Shown here: piece by piece, positions 33,901 to 40,864 of the stretch
Layout of the letters: each line of letters opens with the position of its first letter
How positions within the stretch are numbered: position 1 is the first letter of the stretch
From: Bradyrhizobium sp. LTSP849
GTDB lineage: Bacteria; Pseudomonadota; Alphaproteobacteria; Rhizobiales; Xanthobacteraceae
Length of the DNA: 64,000 bases
Direction of reading: 5' to 3'
Assembly (NCBI RefSeq): GCF_000938255.1
Contig: NZ_JYMR01000055.1
Location: forward strand, 168,045-232,044
Program-made: the position numbers and the translations under genes
Notes under the pieces: model-generated
Seen by the model: only the letters and a program-made list of their open reading frames with translations
What the model was told of the DNA's origin: nothing
Database searches by the model: none

Positions 33901-36900
33901 GCTTCCCAGGCCTATCGACGCGCCGGCTGGAGGTCGACCCAAAAGTCGCACGCTTCGACATCACGCTCGAGCTGGTCGAGGCCGAAGGCCGTTTCACCGG
34001 CTTCTTCGAATACGCCACCGATTTGTTCGACGCGGTGACGATCGAGGACATGGCGGCGCAGTTCGAGACCCTGCTCAAGGCGGTCATCGCAAATCCGGAG
34101 CAGCACATCTCGCGCCTGCCGCTCCTGACGGAGGCGGAACGCCGGCGATTGCTGACGAAAGGCACGCCTGCCAATTTCACGACACGCGGCAATCTCTGCG
34201 AACGCTTCGACCGGCAGGCGAAGAAGACGCCGAATGCCGTGGCGATATCCGATGGCCATGTATCCGTGAGCTATCGCGAGCTGGCACGCCATAGCCAGGC
34301 CATCGCGCGCTGGCTGGCGCGCGAAGGCGTCGGTGCAGAGACGGTGGTCGCGCTGCTTGCAGACCGCGGGCCCGATTTGCTTGCCGCAATGATCGCGGTG
34401 CAGCGCGTGGGCGCCGCGTTCCTGAACCTCGATCCCGAGCAGCCGCCGTCGCGGCTCACGACTATCCTCGGATCGAGCTGCACTCGCGTGCTGCTGACGG
34501 GGCGTGCGCAGTCCGCCATGGTCGAAGCGCTGCTCGAGCCGCTGGTCGAGCGCATCCTGGTGGCCGAGCTCGAAGATGCGATCGCGCTCGGATCGACCAA
34601 GCCGGCCCGCGCGGCCCGGCGCGCGGCCTCAAGTCTTGCCTATCTCATCTATACGTCCGGCTCCTCCGGCGCGCCGAAGGGCGTCATGATCGAGCAGCGC
34701 GGGTTGTCGAACCATCTGGCGTCGCTGATTTCAGAGCTCGGCCTGTCGGCCAGGGACGTGATCGCCCAGACCGCGCCCCAGAGTTTTGTGATCTCGGTCT
34801 GGCAGTTCCTGGCCGGTCCGATGGCCGGCGCACGCGTCCATGTCTGCGGCAATGCGGTGGTGCAGGACCCGATCCTGCTTGCACGCGAGATCGAGCGCGA
34901 GGGCATCACGGTGCTCGAGATTGTCCCGTCGCTGCTCCGCGTGATCCTGGAACGCCTCGACGAGGCGCCGATGCTGCGCGCCTTCTCCAAGCTGCGGGTC
35001 CTGATCTCGACCGGCGAGCCGCTGCCGGTCGACCTCTGCCGTGCCTGGTTCGCCCGCTGCCCGAAGGTGCCGCTGATCAACGCCTATGGCGCCTCGGAAT
35101 GCTCCGACGACGTCTCCCTGCATCGGCTGACCAAGGCGCCAGCCGCGACGACAATCAATGTCCCGGTCGGCACGGCGCTGCCCAACACCCAGCTCTACGT
35201 GCTCGATCCAAATCTGGAGCCGCAGCCGGTCGGCGTGGTCGGCGAGCTCTGCATCGGCGGCGCCGGCGTCGGCCGCGGCTATATCAACGATCCCGCGCAG
35301 AGCCGGCAGCGCTTCATCGCCGATCCGTTCGCGCGCCAGGCAGGTCACCGGCTGTACCGGACCGGCGACCTCGCCCGCCGCCGCGCCGATGGGACGATCG
35401 AATGCCTCGGCCGCGCCGACCACCAGGTCAAGGTCCGCGGCTACCGCATCGAGCTGAAGGAGATCGAGAACGCGCTCGCCGACCACGAGAGCGTGCGCGC
35501 AGGCATCGTCGAGCCGCGTCGCGACAGCAATGGCGATGTCAGGTTGATCGCCCATGTCATTGCCAAAGCCGGCAGCCAGACCAGCGCCAGCGCGCTGCGC
35601 GACTTCCTCAAAAGCCGGTTGCCAAGCCATGCAATCCCGTCCGCATTCCTGTTCCTGGATCAGGTTCCGCTCAATGCCCATGGCAAGGTCGATCGCTCCG
35701 CACTGCTGGCACCCGCGCAACAGGAAACCGCGGGGACCGAGGCGGCCGTGCCGGCACGCCGCTTCACCGAAAAGGTGCTGTCCGACATCTGGATCGACCT
35801 GCTGAAGGTCGAGAGTCTCGGTATGACCGACAATTTCTTCGACCTCGGCGGCCATTCGCTGCTGGCGGGCCAGGCGATGGCGCGCGTGGCCCGCGCGCTC
35901 GGGGTCTCACTGCCGATCAAGACCATCTTCGAAGCGCCAACGGTCGAGGAGCTTGCCCGGCGGGTCGATGAAGCTGTGGTAGCGCAACCGCGCAAGCCTC
36001 CGACAAGCGTGCCGCGGCTGGCCGACAGCGGACCTCCCACGCTCTCGATCGCGCAGGACCAGATGATGCGGATCGAGGCGAACCTGCCGGATCTGCCGCT
36101 GTTCAACCTGCCCTTCGCCTTCCACCTCGATGGCCCGATCGATCCACGCAAGCTGGCGCAGGCCATCGACGACATCGTGCGCCGCCACGAATCGTTGCGG
36201 ACGGCGTTCGGCTGGAGCGGCAAGGAGCCGGTCAGCCGCATCGTCGCGCCCGCTACGCTCGGCCCGGTCCTGACCGTCGAGACCATTGGCGATGGGCAGA
36301 ACCACAACAACAAGCGGCGCAAGGCCCTCGAGCGCAGGAAGATCGAGCTCCTGATCGAGCAAGAGTCCTATATGCCGGTCGACGCCACAAGGGCACCGCT
36401 GCTGCGGGCGCGGCTGCTGCGGCTTCACGCCGAGGATCACATCCTGCTGCTGACACTGCATCACGCCATTGCCGATGGCTGGTCGATCGGCGTGCTGTTC
36501 GAGGAATTGTCCAACCGTTATGCCGCGCTGGCCGGACACCCGTCCGTCCCCTTGCCAAAAATGCCGCTCGCCTTCTCGGACGTTGCGCGCTGGCAGCGCT
36601 GGTGGTGCGGCACTGATTCGGCCCGGCGGCAGGCCGCCGAGTGGACGGACGCCTTACGCGGTGCGGTCCCCGTGTTCGACGGCGAATCAAGCCCGGGCGC
36701 GTCCACCGGTCACCATCCGCTCAGCCTGGAGCGCGAGCTGGTCGCCCGGCTCACGGCCTTTGCGCGTCAACACAATGCCACGCTGTTCATGTGTCTCCTC
36801 ACTGGCCTGAAAGCCCTGCTGCTGGCGCGGACCGGACGGACGGACATTTCGGTCGCCACCGCCATGGCCAATCGCAGCCAGCCGGACACCGACCGGATCG

Positions 36901-37382
36901 TCGGCCCGTTCGAGAACACGGTGATCGTCCGCAGCCGAATCACGCCGGAGCTGTCGTTCGCGCAGGCCCTGGGTCGGGTGCGCCAGGGCGTGCTCGACGC
37001 GCATGCGCGGCAGGAGCTGCCGTTCAACATCCTGGCCGACCATCTCGAGCGAGAGGGAATTGATCCGTCCTCGCTGCTCCAGGTCTATTTCACCCTGCAA
37101 AATCCGCTGCGCCAGCCGCTCGATTTGCCAGATGTCACGGTACGATCGACAGGAAACGTCGCGCGCGAGGGCCAGCCGGTGCTGCCGATCGACCAAACCT
37201 GGCTATCCCTGATGCTGAAGGAGCGTCCGACCGGCATCACCGGTTCCTGCAATTACAAGGGCGACTTGCTCGACGGCGGCATGGTCGGCGCCTGGATTGA
37301 GGATCTCGTCGCACTGCTGGCGGCGGCCATCGCCCAACCCAATACGCCGCTCGGCCGGCTGCTCGATCGGAGAGCGGCATGA
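30942..37382 (+). CDS. non-ribosomal peptide synthetase, A-PCP-C-A-PCP-C
   Basis: A 2146-aa dimodular synthetase. A1 (about 20-515) resembles acyl-CoA ligases: L-T-S-G-T-A-A-R-P-K near 187, Y-G-M-T-E near 329, F-R-T-G-D-L-G-Y near 404. PCP1 has its Ser in G-A-D-S-L-A near 569. C1 (625-1050) has active H-H-L-V-T-D-G near 760. A2 (1060-1585) has Y-T-S-G-S-S-G-A-P-K-G near 1238, N-A-Y-G-A-S-E near 1379, and A10 lysine in H-G-K-V-D near 1580. PCP2 Ser is in G-G-H-S-L-L near 1638. C2 (1700-2110) has H-H-A-I-A-D-G near 1840. There is no thioesterase or reductase. Read by alignment with GrsA, the A2 pocket is V-I-W-E-I-T-A-D-D-K, with Val where an Asp normally grips the alpha-amine. The ATG at 30942 abuts AAAAAGGA; a TTG at 30948 is better spaced. 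It heads an operon with peptide, PPTase and flavin genes. Product unknown. Confidence 0.92.
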   Translation: MELSDVTHGAGEVSASLSAETKVFAHVGGLLDYYARRTPTAPALLAPGRPPLSYGALGARTEHLVRTLRGLGIAPADRIAVALPRGADSALALIAVATACACIPVNPDLTADELQRHFSELKLTALVTRADMNSASRDVAKALDIAVIDFMPGPETNLGGCEFIGPTVGPACASGAARGDDDAFILLTSGTAARPKMVTLTHRNVCLSATNAGRVLSLTSHDRLLNVLPLFHAHGLISGLLTALAAGSSVICTNGFDASSFFGWMRTLQPTWYTAVPTIHRALLTAAEADPDRARSSSLRVIRSASASLAPAILNGLEATFGVPVLETYGMTEAASQIAANPFELRKIGSVGCAAGPEIAIMDEVGRGLASGAHGEIVLRGPNMSRGYYNDEAATQTAFRDGWFRTGDLGYLDADGYLFIVGRIKDVINRGGQKVSPLEVEEILLSHPAVLEAGVFAVPHPKLGENVAAVVVLRANSEASSDQLRQFARKRLAAYKVPSLIRSVAALPKGASGKVKRNALAELISAANDSDETHLPQTALETQIADIWANLLELPQVGVDQDVFALGADSLAATQMRSRLRERFNVDFSFEDIFDCATVSALAARLETAAAHRGAMLPAWGRTATDEGDAPLSFQQQRMYVLSRLDPTRYNYNVVEVALLKGPIDLSALQASLAAICERHEALRSVFIESQGEPLQRVLQSPPLERIKLKPCPADKQATVVRREALKLAQYPFDLASEPPLKVTLLSFDKSSHALVVNVHHLVTDGWSQRLFWEELAAEYSAARKASAPAPPSHTFQYRDFARWQQSWAQTPAAKEQFDYWRTQLDGVTTLPLRTDRPRPEVWSGQGARHYLEFSKALSADLRALSQDQGVTPFMTLLAVFQCLLFRHTSHEDVATGSLIANRNQIESERLIGLFANTLILRNDFGGDPTFDELLRRVRQVTLDAYRNQDLPIEEVLRALQIARRTDGNPLFRIMFILQNASIEVARFPGLSTRRLEVDPKVARFDITLELVEAEGRFTGFFEYATDLFDAVTIEDMAAQFETLLKAVIANPEQHISRLPLLTEAERRRLLTKGTPANFTTRGNLCERFDRQAKKTPNAVAISDGHVSVSYRELARHSQAIARWLAREGVGAETVVALLADRGPDLLAAMIAVQRVGAAFLNLDPEQPPSRLTTILGSSCTRVLLTGRAQSAMVEALLEPLVERILVAELEDAIALGSTKPARAARRAASSLAYLIYTSGSSGAPKGVMIEQRGLSNHLASLISELGLSARDVIAQTAPQSFVISVWQFLAGPMAGARVHVCGNAVVQDPILLAREIEREGITVLEIVPSLLRVILERLDEAPMLRAFSKLRVLISTGEPLPVDLCRAWFARCPKVPLINAYGASECSDDVSLHRLTKAPAATTINVPVGTALPNTQLYVLDPNLEPQPVGVVGELCIGGAGVGRGYINDPAQSRQRFIADPFARQAGHRLYRTGDLARRRADGTIECLGRADHQVKVRGYRIELKEIENALADHESVRAGIVEPRRDSNGDVRLIAHVIAKAGSQTSASALRDFLKSRLPSHAIPSAFLFLDQVPLNAHGKVDRSALLAPAQQETAGTEAAVPARRFTEKVLSDIWIDLLKVESLGMTDNFFDLGGHSLLAGQAMARVARALGVSLPIKTIFEAPTVEELARRVDEAVVAQPRKPPTSVPRLADSGPPTLSIAQDQMMRIEANLPDLPLFNLPFAFHLDGPIDPRKLAQAIDDIVRRHESLRTAFGWSGKEPVSRIVAPATLGPVLTVETIGDGQNHNNKRRKALERRKIELLIEQESYMPVDATRAPLLRARLLRLHAEDHILLLTLHHAIADGWSIGVLFEELSNRYAALAGHPSVPLPKMPLAFSDVARWQRWWCGTDSARRQAAEWTDALRGAVPVFDGESSPGASTGHHPLSLERELVARLTAFARQHNATLFMCLLTGLKALLLARTGRTDISVATAMANRSQPDTDRIVGPFENTVIVRSRITPELSFAQALGRVRQGVLDAHARQELPFNILADHLEREGIDPSSLLQVYFTLQNPLRQPLDLPDVTVRSTGNVAREGQPVLPIDQTWLSLMLKERPTGITGSCNYKGDLLDGGMVGAWIEDLVALLAAAIAQPNTPLGRLLDRRAA

Positions 37383-37430
37383 CCGGCCGTCGGTCCGTGC
37401 CGAACACAGGTTCACTCGCCAAAGCTGTGA

Positions 37431-37456
37431 ATGATCAAGTTGCATCTTGATTATTT
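37431..37456. promoter_or_regulatory. AT-rich inverted repeat between NRPS and peptide gene
   Basis: AATGATCAAG (37431-37440) and CTTGATTATT (37447-37456) form a near-perfect 10-base inverted repeat around TTGCAT. It lies about 50 bases after the NRPS stop and 72 before the small lysine-rich gene, in a stretch clearly AT-richer than its surroundings. It could be a hairpin at the NRPS mRNA end or an operator for an internal promoter. Confidence 0.4.
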
Positions 37457-37527
37457 GGCGCTTGCCGCGCAAGATTATTCCTGCGTTTTTGATTTGGACG
37501 ATTATTTTCAACCGGGGGAGTGTCATT

Positions 37528-37695
37528 ATGGGTTTCATCAAATTTACCAAGGGTACCTCGCTGAGCGACAAGGACCGCAAGGCCCTGCAAAAGCTGCTCG
37601 CTGCCGAGAAGAAGAAGCTTCAGTCCGCGCTGAAGGACGTCGACGCCAGCCTTTCGGTGCTGGGCGGGTCGAAGAAGGCCAAGAAGAAAAAGTAA
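37528..37695 (+). CDS. lysine-rich small protein (55 aa) in the NRPS operon
   Basis: A 55-aa protein starting M-G-F-I-K-F-T-K-G-T-S-L with GGGGGAG eight bases upstream of the ATG at 37528. It is predicted mostly helical and ends G-G-S-K-K-A-K-K-K-K. About a quarter of its residues are lysine. I recognise no family. It lies 145 bp after the NRPS and upstream of the phosphopantetheinyl transferase, with its own AT-rich upstream region and a terminator-like hairpin behind it, so it may be expressed separately and more strongly. Possible roles are NRPS accessory or carrier partner, DNA- or membrane-binding peptide, or substrate of the pathway; none is shown. The strong ribosome-binding site argues that it is translated. 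Confidence 0.7.
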   Translation: MGFIKFTKGTSLSDKDRKALQKLLAAEKKKLQSALKDVDASLSVLGGSKKAKKKK

Positions 37696-37830
37696 GACTC
37701 GTCGGCCGGGACGCCGTACGAATCTTCTCTTCAGACTTCACCTTTCGAACTTGGGCCGCTCGCCTGTCGAGTTGGGGTCTCGCACAAGCTTGCGCCTGTA
37801 AACCGGCCAGCAATCGACAAGAATTCGCCC

Positions 37831-37857
37831 GGGTGGACCGCTAGAAGCGGTCCACTC
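37831..37857 (+). terminator. stem-loop after the lysine-rich gene
   Basis: GTGGACCGC (37833-37841), loop TAGAA, GCGGTCCAC (37847-37855): perfect 9-bp stem, extendable to 11 with one G-T pair. It lies 136 bases after the lysine-rich gene and 75 before the phosphopantetheinyl transferase. No T-run follows, so termination may be partial. Confidence 0.5.
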
Positions 37858-37931
37858 AAGTTGATTCTTGCTCAGTTGATACTTCCGTCAGGGCCGGATT
37901 TGGCCTCCGCCTGACGCTATGGGCCCAATTG

Positions 37932-38663
37932 ATGGCAGACACCGGAATTGAACTGTTTGTCGGACTGATCGAGAGCATTGACACGCCGGGCGCGGTCAGT
38001 GCCTGCCGGCGCCTGCTCTCGGTCGACGAACGGATACGCGCCGACCGCTTCATGTTCGAGCGGCATCAGCGGCAATATATCTTCGCGCACGCCATGTTGC
38101 GCCTTGCGCTCTCGCACGCAGAACCTGATGTCGCGCCGACCGACTGGTCCTTTGCGGCCGGCCGCTACGGCCGGCCCTTTGTCGCAGCGCCTGCCACTTC
38201 GACAGCACTGCATTTCAGTCTGTCCCATGCCGACGGCTGTGTCGCCTGCGTCGTATCCCGGCATGAGGCCGTCGGCGTCGACGTCGAGACCGTATCGCGA
38301 CGCGTCGCACCGCTGTCGACCGCGCTTCGCTTCTTTGCGCCGGAAGAGGTGGAGACGCTGCGCACACTGCCGGAGCCGGCCGCGATCGAGCGCTTCTTCG
38401 ACTACTGGACGCTGAAGGAAGCCTATCTGAAGGCCAGGGGTTTCGGGCTCAATCTGCCGCTCGATGCGTTCGCGATGCAGGTGTCGCGGGAGGCGATCGA
38501 GATCAGCTTCAAGCCCGATATCGCCGACGATCCCGCAGGCTGGCGCTTCTCGCTATGCTCGCCATCGCCCTCGCATCGTCTGGCGATCGCCGACGGATCG
38601 CGCGCGGCCGGCGGCCTTCCCATCACCCGCAACGCCTGGCCGTTCCAGGAAGCGGCTGAATGA
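37932..38663 (+). CDS. 4'-phosphopantetheinyl transferase, Sfp type
   Basis: A 243-aa Sfp/HetI/Gsp-type transferase that loads the phosphopantetheine arm of CoA onto the carrier-domain serines. The magnesium and CoA site shows V-G-V-D-V-E near residue 113 and the downstream W-T-L-K-E-A-Y-L-K-A near 160, both intact. It should activate both PCP domains of the NRPS encoded just upstream. The ATG at 37932 is preceded by an in-frame TTG; I use ATG. Its stop overlaps the start of the flavin-dependent monooxygenase gene (ATGA at 38660), so the two are translationally coupled. Confidence 0.88.
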   Translation: MADTGIELFVGLIESIDTPGAVSACRRLLSVDERIRADRFMFERHQRQYIFAHAMLRLALSHAEPDVAPTDWSFAAGRYGRPFVAAPATSTALHFSLSHADGCVACVVSRHEAVGVDVETVSRRVAPLSTALRFFAPEEVETLRTLPEPAAIERFFDYWTLKEAYLKARGFGLNLPLDAFAMQVSREAIEISFKPDIADDPAGWRFSLCSPSPSHRLAIADGSRAAGGLPITRNAWPFQEAAE

Positions 38664-39640
38664 CGCCCCCGCGGCTGCGCGTCTTTCCCGCGATCTCGCG
38701 CAACCGCGATCCCAAAAAATATGTCGGCGAGCTGATGCGGGTGGCAGAGTTCGCCGACCGCAACGGCTTTGAGGGCATTCTGCTGTTCGAAGGCAATGAC
38801 GTGTTCGTCGAGCCCTGGGCGATGGCCCAGCACATGCTGGCAACGACGACGCGATCTTCGCCGCTGATCGCCGTCAATCCCGTCTACATGCACCCGTTCA
38901 CCGCGGCGAAATTCGTCTCGTCCTTCGCGCAGCTCTACGGCCGCAAGGTCTATCTCAACATGATCACGGGAACCGCGGTCAGCGACTTGCAGGGGCTCGG
39001 CGACGACCAATCGCATGCCGACCGCTACCTCCGCCTCGGCGAGTTCATCGCGCTGGTGCGCCAGCTGCTTTCAAGTCCGCGCCCGGTCAATGTCGACGGC
39101 CGGTTCTATCGCGCAAGCAATCTGCAACTGCGGCCGCGCCTGCCGGCCGTGCTGATGCCGGAGTTCCTGATCGCGGGCCAATCGGAAGCGGCGCAGCGCG
39201 TCGCGACGGAGACCGGCTGCATCAAAATGCAGATGCTGCCGCCCGATCTCGATTGCAGCCTCAACGCGCCCGGAATGAACTTTGGGATTTTTGCGCGCGA
39301 GGAAAGCCAAGAGGCGCGGCAGGCGGCGAAGGCGCGCTTCCGCGACAATTCCGACGACCGCGAGCTGCTCGCGCTCACGGTGGAGAACAGCGATTCCGTC
39401 TGGAAGCGACGGTTGTATGAGGGTCAAAGCGGCGAGCTTCAGGACAATGGCTATTGGCTGCTGCCGTTCCTGACTTTCCAGGCCGACTGTCCCTACCTCG
39501 TTGGCAGCTACAGTGAGATCGGCGCGAAGCTCAGGGAATTTGCGGCCAAGGGCCTGACCACAATCATGCTCGACATGGTCGCGGATGACGCAGAGATGCA
39601 GCACGTCTGCAAGGCGCTCGCGGCAAGCGGGATGTTTTGA
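38660..39640 (+). CDS. LLM-class flavin-dependent monooxygenase
   Basis: A 326-aa member of the bacterial luciferase-like (SsuD/MsuD-type) TIM-barrel family, which uses reduced flavin and oxygen. Typical blocks are I-L-L-F-E-G-N-D near residue 38, G-R-K-V-Y-L-N-M-I-T-G near 97, R-Y-L-R-L-G-E-F near 120 and P-E-F-L-I-A-G-Q-S near 167. It overlaps the phosphopantetheinyl transferase by four bases, so it is part of the NRPS operon. Such enzymes in NRPS clusters hydroxylate or oxidise the product, intermediate or carrier-bound substrate. The substrate cannot be deduced; a role in sulfonate use is unlikely in this context. A terminator-like hairpin follows. Confidence 0.84.
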   Translation: MTPPRLRVFPAISRNRDPKKYVGELMRVAEFADRNGFEGILLFEGNDVFVEPWAMAQHMLATTTRSSPLIAVNPVYMHPFTAAKFVSSFAQLYGRKVYLNMITGTAVSDLQGLGDDQSHADRYLRLGEFIALVRQLLSSPRPVNVDGRFYRASNLQLRPRLPAVLMPEFLIAGQSEAAQRVATETGCIKMQMLPPDLDCSLNAPGMNFGIFAREESQEARQAAKARFRDNSDDRELLALTVENSDSVWKRRLYEGQSGELQDNGYWLLPFLTFQADCPYLVGSYSEIGAKLREFAAKGLTTIMLDMVADDAEMQHVCKALAASGMF

Positions 39641-39647
39641 ACGTCTC

Positions 39648-39671
39648 CCTCTCTCCGGTTGCGGGGAGAGG
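39648..39671. terminator. hairpin between convergent genes at the end of the NRPS operon
   Basis: CCTCTCTCCG (39648-39657), loop GTTG, CGGGGAGAGG (39662-39671) make a 10-bp stem with one G-T pair. It lies eight bases after the monooxygenase stop and before the convergent amidohydrolase gene. The sequence resembles frequent terminator-like repeats of rhizobia. It separates the NRPS operon from the polyamine-type gene. Confidence 0.55.
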
Positions 39672-39683
39672 CGAAGATGGCGC

Positions 39684-40709
39684 TCAGCGCGCCTCCTCGA
39701 AGCCTGCAAGAACCGAGGTCAGGTTGGCGCCCAAAATATCCGAGAGATAGCCGCCCTCCTGCACGAACACGGTCGGCAGGCCCATCTTCGCAATCGCCTG
39801 GCCGATGCGGCGGAAGCCTGGCGTGGTGACGGCGAGACCCTTCAGCGGATCGTGCTCGGAGGCATCGAGGCCAAGCGCAATGACGAGGGCGCCGGGCGCA
39901 AAGGATTCGATCGCCTTGCGCGCGACGTCCAGCGCCTGGATGTAGCCGTCGTCGCCGGTGCCGATCGCCAGGGGAATGTTGAGATTAGTGCCGAGGCCCG
40001 GACCTTCGCCACGTTCATGCGCGTAGCCCCACACATAGGGATAATACGCAACGGGATCGGCGTGGATCGACACCGTATAGACATCCGGCCGCGCGTAAAA
40101 AATGCCTTGCGTGCCGTTGCCGTGATGGACATCGACGTCGAGGATCACCACGCGCTCATGCTTGAGCCGCAGATGTGCCGCCGCGATCGCGCTGTTGTTG
40201 AGGAAGCAGAAGCCGCCGGCCATGTCGCGATAGGCGTGATGGCCGGGCGGGCGGCAGAGCGCGTAAGTCGTGTCCTCACCGTCCATCACCATCTGAGCCG
40301 CGGTGACGGCAACGTCGGTCGCAGCACATGCCGCGGCCCAGGTGCCGGGGCCGATCGGTGCGGCAGTATCAGCGGTGTGCCAGCCGAGCTTGCCCACGAT
40401 ATGCGTCGGATAGGTCGCCGCATGCCGCACCGGATGAATATTGCCGATCATCTCCGGGCCGGAATCGCCGAGTGCTTTCCAGGCATCCCAGGCTTCGCTC
40501 AGGAACGACAGATATTCCGGGCTGTGAATGCGCGCGCGTGGGCCTTGCCCGAATTTGGTCGGCTCGACCAATTGATGCTTGCCGTCCTTCAAGCCCTTCA
40601 GCAGACGATCGGCACGCTCGGGTTGCTCGGTGGTGCGCTTGACGACGCCGCGAACCAGGAAGAATTGCGGATCGTGGCTGCGGTGCAGTTCGGTATGGAC
40701 GGCTTTCAC
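39684..40709 (-). CDS. histone-deacetylase-family / acetylpolyamine amidohydrolase-like enzyme
   Basis: A 341-aa zinc-dependent deacetylase. The active-site histidine pair lies in R-P-P-G-H-H-A near residue 156 and zinc ligands in L-D-V-D-V-H-H-G-N-G near 190 and G-L-D-A-S-E-H-D-P near 277; E-G-G-Y near 320 supplies the catalytic tyrosine. Relatives deacetylate acetylputrescine, acetylcadaverine or acetylspermidine. It converges with the NRPS operon and is alone on its strand. Together with downstream GGT, PuuB-like and aminotransferase genes it points to polyamine use, but direct linkage to the NRPS product is only a possibility. Confidence 0.87.
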   Translation of the reverse strand: MKAVHTELHRSHDPQFFLVRGVVKRTTEQPERADRLLKGLKDGKHQLVEPTKFGQGPRARIHSPEYLSFLSEAWDAWKALGDSGPEMIGNIHPVRHAATYPTHIVGKLGWHTADTAAPIGPGTWAAACAATDVAVTAAQMVMDGEDTTYALCRPPGHHAYRDMAGGFCFLNNSAIAAAHLRLKHERVVILDVDVHHGNGTQGIFYARPDVYTVSIHADPVAYYPYVWGYAHERGEGPGLGTNLNIPLAIGTGDDGYIQALDVARKAIESFAPGALVIALGLDASEHDPLKGLAVTTPGFRRIGQAIAKMGLPTVFVQEGGYLSDILGANLTSVLAGFEEAR

Positions 40710-40864
40710 TCAAACACTCCGTGGTCGCATGCTCGGCGGCAGCGTAAGCTGGCGCTCTTTGACGGCGCCACAGATGTCTAAATCCCTGCGGCGGCCAGAT
40801 GCAAGCAAGAAGAATGCCGTCCCTGCCGGGCTGTTCTGCGCTGGAAGCAAACCGCCTCTGATGC

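Noticed and set aside
37460..37475. FixK/Fnr-type box near the lysine-rich gene
   Set aside because: CTTGCCGCGCAAG is a palindrome but has 3 instead of the required spacing between TTG and CAA elements, so it does not fit the FixK or Fnr consensus.
37900..38663. NRPS operon as a siderophore cluster
   Set aside because: No TonB receptor, isochorismate, lysine/ornithine hydroxylase or MFS exporter is near; A2 pocket does not indicate a typical siderophore residue.
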